From: Candidatus Jordarchaeia archaeon
Lineage (GTDB): Archaea > Asgardarchaeota > Jordiarchaeia > Jordiarchaeales > Freyrarchaeaceae
NCBI GenBank assembly: GCA_018383835.1
Contig: JAHAWR010000046.1
Span: 1 to 7,788, forward strand
Reading direction: 5' to 3'
Length of the DNA stretch: 7,788 nucleotides
A program made the translations under genes and the position numbers. The notes below the pieces were generated by a model. It was not told the DNA's origin, ran no database searches, and was given only the letters and a program-made list of their open reading frames with translations. Of the stretch, positions 5,281 through 7,788 are shown one piece after another. Numbering within the stretch: the stretch's first letter is position 1; every line of letters begins with the position of its first letter.

Positions 5281-5922
5281 GTGCTTGGTGGGGTTTACTT
5301 GCTTAGGAGGTTTTTCGGGGAGGTTTTGGCTTCTAGGACTGTGCGTCCCAGTTTCCGTGAGGGAGACGTCCTCGGCGTGCTTCTGCTACTCGCTGAGGAA
5401 CCTGTGGGGCGCTACGCTGTTAGGGATGTTTTGGGGCTGGGTGATGCTGCTGTTAGGACGATGCTCCGTAGGCTTCAGCGTCTTGGGCTTATTAGGCCAG
5501 CTGGGAGGAAGGGGCATGTGTTGACGGATAAAGGGCGTTTAGTGGCTGAGAAACTTATGGGCTACGTCGCCGAGTTTAGGAGGCTCCCCAAGAGCTTTCT
5601 GAGCGTCGGGGAGTGTGACTACGGGTTCAGGATTAGAGGTATGTCCCACCTCATCTCCGGGGGAGTTGAGGAGAGGGACATAGCTGTTAGCGGTGGGGGG
5701 AGAGGCGCCACAACAATCATCGTTAAAAGTGGGAGGCTGGTTGTGCCCTCCGTCAAGGAGCTTGATGGTGAAGAGGAGGCTTTTCTTAGAAGGTTCTTCG
5801 AGCTGGAGGAGGGGGATGTGGTTCTGATTGTGTCGGCTGAAGACTGCCCCTCAGCCCTAAGGGCCGGGCTGAGCGTTGCTGCAAGCCTCATCAAGCGGGC
5901 TGAGACAGAGGGTTCCGGGTAA
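5281..5922 (+). CDS. Winged-helix transcriptional regulator with DUF4443-like C-terminal domain
   Basis: A probable archaeal transcription regulator of 213 residues. Residues 24-90 form a winged helix-turn-helix: FREGDVLGVLLLLAEEPVGRY, the recognition stretch LGDAAVRTMLRRLQRLGLI, then the wing and the TDKGRLVAEKL helix. Residues 105-205 form an alpha/beta domain with VEERDIAVSGGG, GATTIIVKSGRLVVPS and EGDVVLIVSAED, resembling the archaeal DUF4443 family. The assignment rests on architecture and remembered family pattern, not on a search, and no ligand is known to me. GTG 5281 fits the upstream TATA-like box; TTG 5299 is an alternative that removes six residues. It is divergent from the glycan operon, which makes that operon and its own promoter natural candidate targets. 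Its first 60 bases are also G+T-rich (47 of 60). Confidence 0.8.
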   Translation: MLGGVYLLRRFFGEVLASRTVRPSFREGDVLGVLLLLAEEPVGRYAVRDVLGLGDAAVRTMLRRLQRLGLIRPAGRKGHVLTDKGRLVAEKLMGYVAEFRRLPKSFLSVGECDYGFRIRGMSHLISGGVEERDIAVSGGGRGATTIIVKSGRLVVPSVKELDGEEEAFLRRFFELEEGDVVLIVSAEDCPSALRAGLSVAASLIKRAETEGSG

Positions 5923-5924
5923 TG

Positions 5925-5970
5925 GTTAAAAGAAATTGATTAAATAATAGTTGAAAGAAATTGATTAAAA
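5925..5970. repeat. Two-copy tandem repeat, 25-bp period, in a convergent intergenic gap
   Basis: GTTAAAAGAAATTGATTAAA (5925-5944) recurs as GTTGAAAGAAATTGATTAAA (5950-5969), with 19 of 20 positions identical and a period of 25 bases. It fills most of the 57-base gap between two converging genes. Confidence 0.75.
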
Positions 5971-5975
5971 ATAGG
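5925..5975 (-). terminator. T-rich terminator region of the small acidic protein gene
   Basis: Read on the minus strand, the repeat region presents a series of T-runs (CTATTTTTAATC, then ATTTCTTTC and TTTCTTTTAACC) directly after the stop of the 5980-6411 gene. Two spaced T-rich tracts suit archaeal intrinsic termination, which depends mainly on T-runs. The plus strand is A-rich here and offers no comparable signal for the regulator gene. Confidence 0.4.
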
Positions 5976-5979
5976 GTGG

Positions 5980-6411
5980 CTATATGTAGAGGCTGTTGCA
6001 GTCCGAGTGGTTTCTCTTGCTCCAGGCACTCTGCCACTTCTTGAAGAAGCTTGCCGTCTCCTCTATTATGTCGTATATCTCCTCTGCTCCATTCGCCATG
6101 GCCTCTTGGATGTTTCTCCTGATTTCCTCCTCCTCCTTTTCCCTCAGTTTCTCAGTTACCGCCTCCCTGAAGAGCTGGACGGCTTTCACGTCCTTTATCA
6201 GGCTTAGGAGGTACTTGTTTATGAGCTCGTCGAACTTCCCATCGGCGCTCACTGTCTGTATGGACTCAAGGAGGGCGAGGAAGGCTATGTCGAACTCGTC
6301 TATCTCGAGCTCGAGGTTCGCGTTCTCAAGCTCCTCGATCAGTTCCTCGTAGCTGGAGAAGAAGACCCAGAAGAGGTTCCGCAACTCGTTGAGGAGAACA
6401 TCCGACGCCAT
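5980..6411 (-). CDS. Small acidic helical protein of unknown function
   Basis: I do not recognise this 143-residue protein. It looks entirely alpha-helical and is rich in Glu, with no signal peptide or membrane segment. An amphipathic N-terminal half contains YEELIEELENANLELEIDEF (21-40) and a DGKFDELINKYL segment (58-69). A strongly charged helix follows at 84-116 (VTEKLREKEEEEIRRN, then AMANGAEEIYDIIEE), which could form a coiled coil, and then an aromatic/basic end (SFFKKWQSAWSKRN). The gene is likely real: it has a good TATA box, a GGGTGG ribosome site nine bases before ATG 6411, a T-rich terminator, and no overlap with neighbours. It has its own promoter, so no shared function with the MaoC gene upstream is implied. 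A scaffold or partner protein is conceivable. Confidence 0.78.
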   Translation of the reverse strand: MASDVLLNELRNLFWVFFSSYEELIEELENANLELEIDEFDIAFLALLESIQTVSADGKFDELINKYLLSLIKDVKAVQLFREAVTEKLREKEEEEIRRNIQEAMANGAEEIYDIIEETASFFKKWQSAWSKRNHSDCNSLYI

Positions 6412-6458
6412 GCAGAAAAGCCACCCTTCACTTCTACTTCTCTACTGGTGCAGGGAGG

Positions 6459-6468
6459 CTTAAAAAGG
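6459..6468 (-). promoter_or_regulatory. TATA box of the small acidic protein gene
   Basis: CCTTTTTAAG on the minus strand is centred about 53 bases before ATG 6411. It predicts a start of transcription near 6438 and a leader of about 27 bases containing the GGGTGG ribosome site at 6421-6426. The T-runs at 6459-6484 could also end the MaoC transcript arriving from upstream. Confidence 0.55.
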
Positions 6469-6508
6469 TAACACACAAAATTTATATTGCAGCCATGCTA
6501 CGCCCCCT

Positions 6509-7345
6509 CTATCTGAGCTCCACCATGCCATTCGAGAGAACGACGTTTCCATGCTGGTTCTTCGACTGTATAATGTACTTCTTTCCTCCGCTGTCGGCCC
6601 TCCACCCCTCAGTTATTATAGTGTCCCCCGGGAAGACCACCCCCGAGAAGCGCACCTCCAGCGACTTAACCTTAGTTGGGTCGTTGCTGCACAGCTTGCG
6701 CAGGATCGACCTACAGGCGAACCCGAACGTGCAGAGGCCGTGGAGTATTGGCTTGTCGAATCCCGCCAGCTTGGCGAAGTCCGGGTCTATGTGGAGCGGG
6801 TTCAGGTCTCCCGAGAGACGGTATATGACGTTCTGGTCCTTCCAGGTTGTGAGCTGGTCGGTGAAGTCCGGCTCCCTCTGCGGCGGCTCGTTGCCAGCCT
6901 TTGGTCCGCGCTCCCCCCCGAACCCTCCAGCCCCCCTGATCAGGAATCCGGCTATGTTGTCGAAGAGGTGCTCCCCGTTCTCCGTTCTGGTTTCAGCCTC
7001 CACCACCATTAGTGCGTGCTTCACCTTGTCGTATATGTTAGTTATTCTGGCAGTGGTGAGGAGCCTCCCCTCCCTCGGTATTTCCCTGTGTAGGATTATC
7101 TTGTGTTCGGCGTGGAGCAGCCGGGTGAAGTCTACCTTGGCTTCGAAGAGGCTCCAGGCTAAGGCAGGCTGAGCGATTATGGTTGCGAATGTCGGGTAAA
7201 CCTTTAGCCTCCTCTCGTAGACGAAGTCCAAGTCGTCGTTCCCCGCCCCTATCCCAACAGCGTAGAGGACGACGTCCTTCCAAGCGTAGGAGTACTCAAG
7301 CGGCTGCGAAACCTTGCCGACAGAGTTAAGATCCACCCCCGCCAA
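6509..7345 (-). CDS. MaoC-like enoyl-CoA hydratase 2, double-hotdog (17beta-HSD4 hydratase-like)
   Basis: This probably adds water reversibly to a trans-2-enoyl-CoA to give an (R)-3-hydroxyacyl-CoA in the cytoplasm. The 278 residues make two hotdog domains, as in the hydratase-2 part of eukaryotic multifunctional enzyme 2. The N-terminal one (about 16-138, with YSYAWKDVVLYAVGIGAG and VYPTFATIIAQP) lacks catalytic residues and normally forms the acyl-binding side. A glycine-rich linker (138-151) leads to the C-terminal domain with the signature YRLSGDLNPLHIDPDFAKLA (175-194), where Asp180, Asn182 and His185 form the active site, followed by KPILHGLCTFGFACR. The TTG start at 7345 has a GGGGTGG ribosome site five bases upstream; GTG 7336 is an alternative three codons in. 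The neighbours give no pathway partner, so beta-oxidation, side-chain degradation or reductive acyl-CoA synthesis all remain possible. Confidence 0.93.
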   Translation of the reverse strand: MAGVDLNSVGKVSQPLEYSYAWKDVVLYAVGIGAGNDDLDFVYERRLKVYPTFATIIAQPALAWSLFEAKVDFTRLLHAEHKIILHREIPREGRLLTTARITNIYDKVKHALMVVEAETRTENGEHLFDNIAGFLIRGAGGFGGERGPKAGNEPPQREPDFTDQLTTWKDQNVIYRLSGDLNPLHIDPDFAKLAGFDKPILHGLCTFGFACRSILRKLCSNDPTKVKSLEVRFSGVVFPGDTIITEGWRADSGGKKYIIQSKNQHGNVVLSNGMVELR

Positions 7346-7383
7346 CCCAGACCACCCCGAAAGAATAGTAGGGAGTCAACCGC

Positions 7384-7396
7384 ACTAAAAAGTTTT
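7384..7396 (-). promoter_or_regulatory. TATA-like box of the MaoC gene
   Basis: AAAACTTTTTAGT on the minus strand lies between the upstream stop codon (7399) and the MaoC start. Its centre near 7390 predicts transcription from about 7363, giving a leader of about 18 bases that includes the ribosome site. It may act as an internal promoter if the upstream gene is co-transcribed. Confidence 0.4.
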
Positions 7397-7398
7397 CT

Positions 7399-7788
7399 TC
7401 AAGCTCTAATGAAGACTCTAACCAGCCCCAAGTCTAGGGCGAGCCTACAAGGGATGTCTAAGGGGGGAGCGGTGAAGGGGGCTTCCACTATGTAGACGCT
7501 GGCCTGGTTCAGCGTGAACCACCATGACGCTGCCAGCGTCCAAGGACTCATCGCCTCGCGCCACATTCCGCCGGACGTGGGTAGCCCCGTGAACGCCGTC
7601 ACAGCCGCTGCGTGGCTCGAGTCGAGCCCTACGTAGCACACTATGCCGGGATGGTTGAGGGCCAGCCAAATGGACGCCGCATAAATCGGGAGCGTGGTCG
7701 GTGTCAGTGGCCCCCTGAGGTAGGGGGGGTAGAGTGCGAGCGTGAGGAGGGGTGAAGGTGAGAGGAGGGGGTGGCTCTGGATGGGTGC
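7399..7788 (-). CDS. Unrecognised protein, C-terminal 129 residues (cut by window edge)
   Basis: The minus strand is open from the right edge to a TGA at 7399, without a start needed inside the window; a GTG at 7641 is internal and need not be the start. I do not recognise the family. The visible part begins with a Leu/Pro-rich stretch (HPLLSPSPLLTLALYPPYL) and continues with AASIWLALNHPGIVCYVGLD, a Trp-rich middle (PWTLAASWWFTLNQ) and the end PPLDIPCRLALDLGLVRVF. It is hydrophobic and nearly free of lysine. Codons favour C/G third positions like the MaoC gene, and the product reads as a globular alpha/beta or membrane-associated protein, which supports a real gene. It lies 53 bases upstream of the MaoC start on the same strand, so a shared transcript is possible. 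Confidence 0.65.
   Translation of the reverse strand, partial: APIQSHPLLSPSPLLTLALYPPYLRGPLTPTTLPIYAASIWLALNHPGIVCYVGLDSSHAAAVTAFTGLPTSGGMWREAMSPWTLAASWWFTLNQASVYIVEAPFTAPPLDIPCRLALDLGLVRVFIRA

Noticed and set aside
6495..7172. Plus-strand open frame of 225 codons
   Set aside because: It is antisense to the MaoC gene, whose active-site signature is intact; the length follows from high GC and codon mirror effects.
7614..7628. GGCTCGA-G-TCGAGCC, a 15-bp palindrome
   Set aside because: It falls inside the coding frame at the right end (Leu-Asp-Ser-Ser codons) in GC-rich DNA, away from any promoter or gene end, so a regulatory role is not supported.
7445..7669. Alternative minus-strand frame of 74 codons
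   Set aside because: It overlaps the longer open frame 7399-7788 and has an Arg/His/Ser-rich product typical of an out-of-frame reading of GC-rich coding DNA.
1..7788. CRISPR arrays, tRNA or rRNA genes
   Set aside because: No regularly spaced repeat series, cloverleaf sequence or rRNA core motif was seen. The only tandem repeats are the two-copy 25-bp unit and the GGGTGA hexamers.

Overview
The window looks archaeal, most likely from a thermophilic Thermoproteota-type lineage; that placement is inference from gene content and signals, not from a marker gene. The evidence is A/T-rich TATA-like boxes about 25 bases before likely starts, short or absent leaders, frequent GTG/TTG starts, a DPAGT1/Alg7-like (AglH-type) dolichyl-phosphate sugar-1-phosphate transferase, and an archaeal-style winged-helix/DUF4443 protein.

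Layout. (1) Bases 1-310, minus strand: the first 103 codons of an IS607-family serine recombinase (TnpA) that runs off the left edge. It has an apparently almost leaderless promoter, and two short perfect inverted repeats lie between it and the next gene. (2) Bases 449-1435, plus strand: a GT4-like glycosyltransferase with an extremely G+T-rich coding strand, highest at its 5' end. Its 3' end holds a four-run G-quadruplex motif and an inverted repeat, and it overlaps the convergent gene by 18 bases. (3) Bases 5081 down to 1418, minus strand: a tight four-gene operon reading AglH-type phosphosugar transferase, NAD-dependent sugar epimerase/dehydratase, CarB-like ATP-grasp ligase, HAD hydrolase. 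(4) Bases 5281-5922, plus strand: a winged-helix DUF4443-type regulator divergent from that operon, separated by about 200 bases with candidate promoters. (5) Bases 5923-5979: a 25-base tandem repeat that is T-rich on the minus strand. (6) Minus strand: a small acidic helical protein of unknown function (5980-6411), a double-hotdog MaoC/hydratase-2 enzyme (6509-7345), and the C-terminal part of an unrecognised protein (7399-7788) that runs off the right edge.

How the genes may work together. The operon suggests surface glycan or N-glycan assembly. The transferase would load the first sugar phosphate on a dolichyl-type lipid, the epimerase would supply a nucleotide sugar, and the convergent glycosyltransferase could extend the chain. 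The ATP-grasp and HAD enzymes have no assigned substrate; an amide- or amino-acid-decorated sugar is one possibility. The divergent regulator could control the operon. The MaoC enzyme points to acyl-CoA metabolism and appears unrelated. The mobile element at the left may have affected the glycosyltransferase promoter region. No tRNA, rRNA or CRISPR array was seen.
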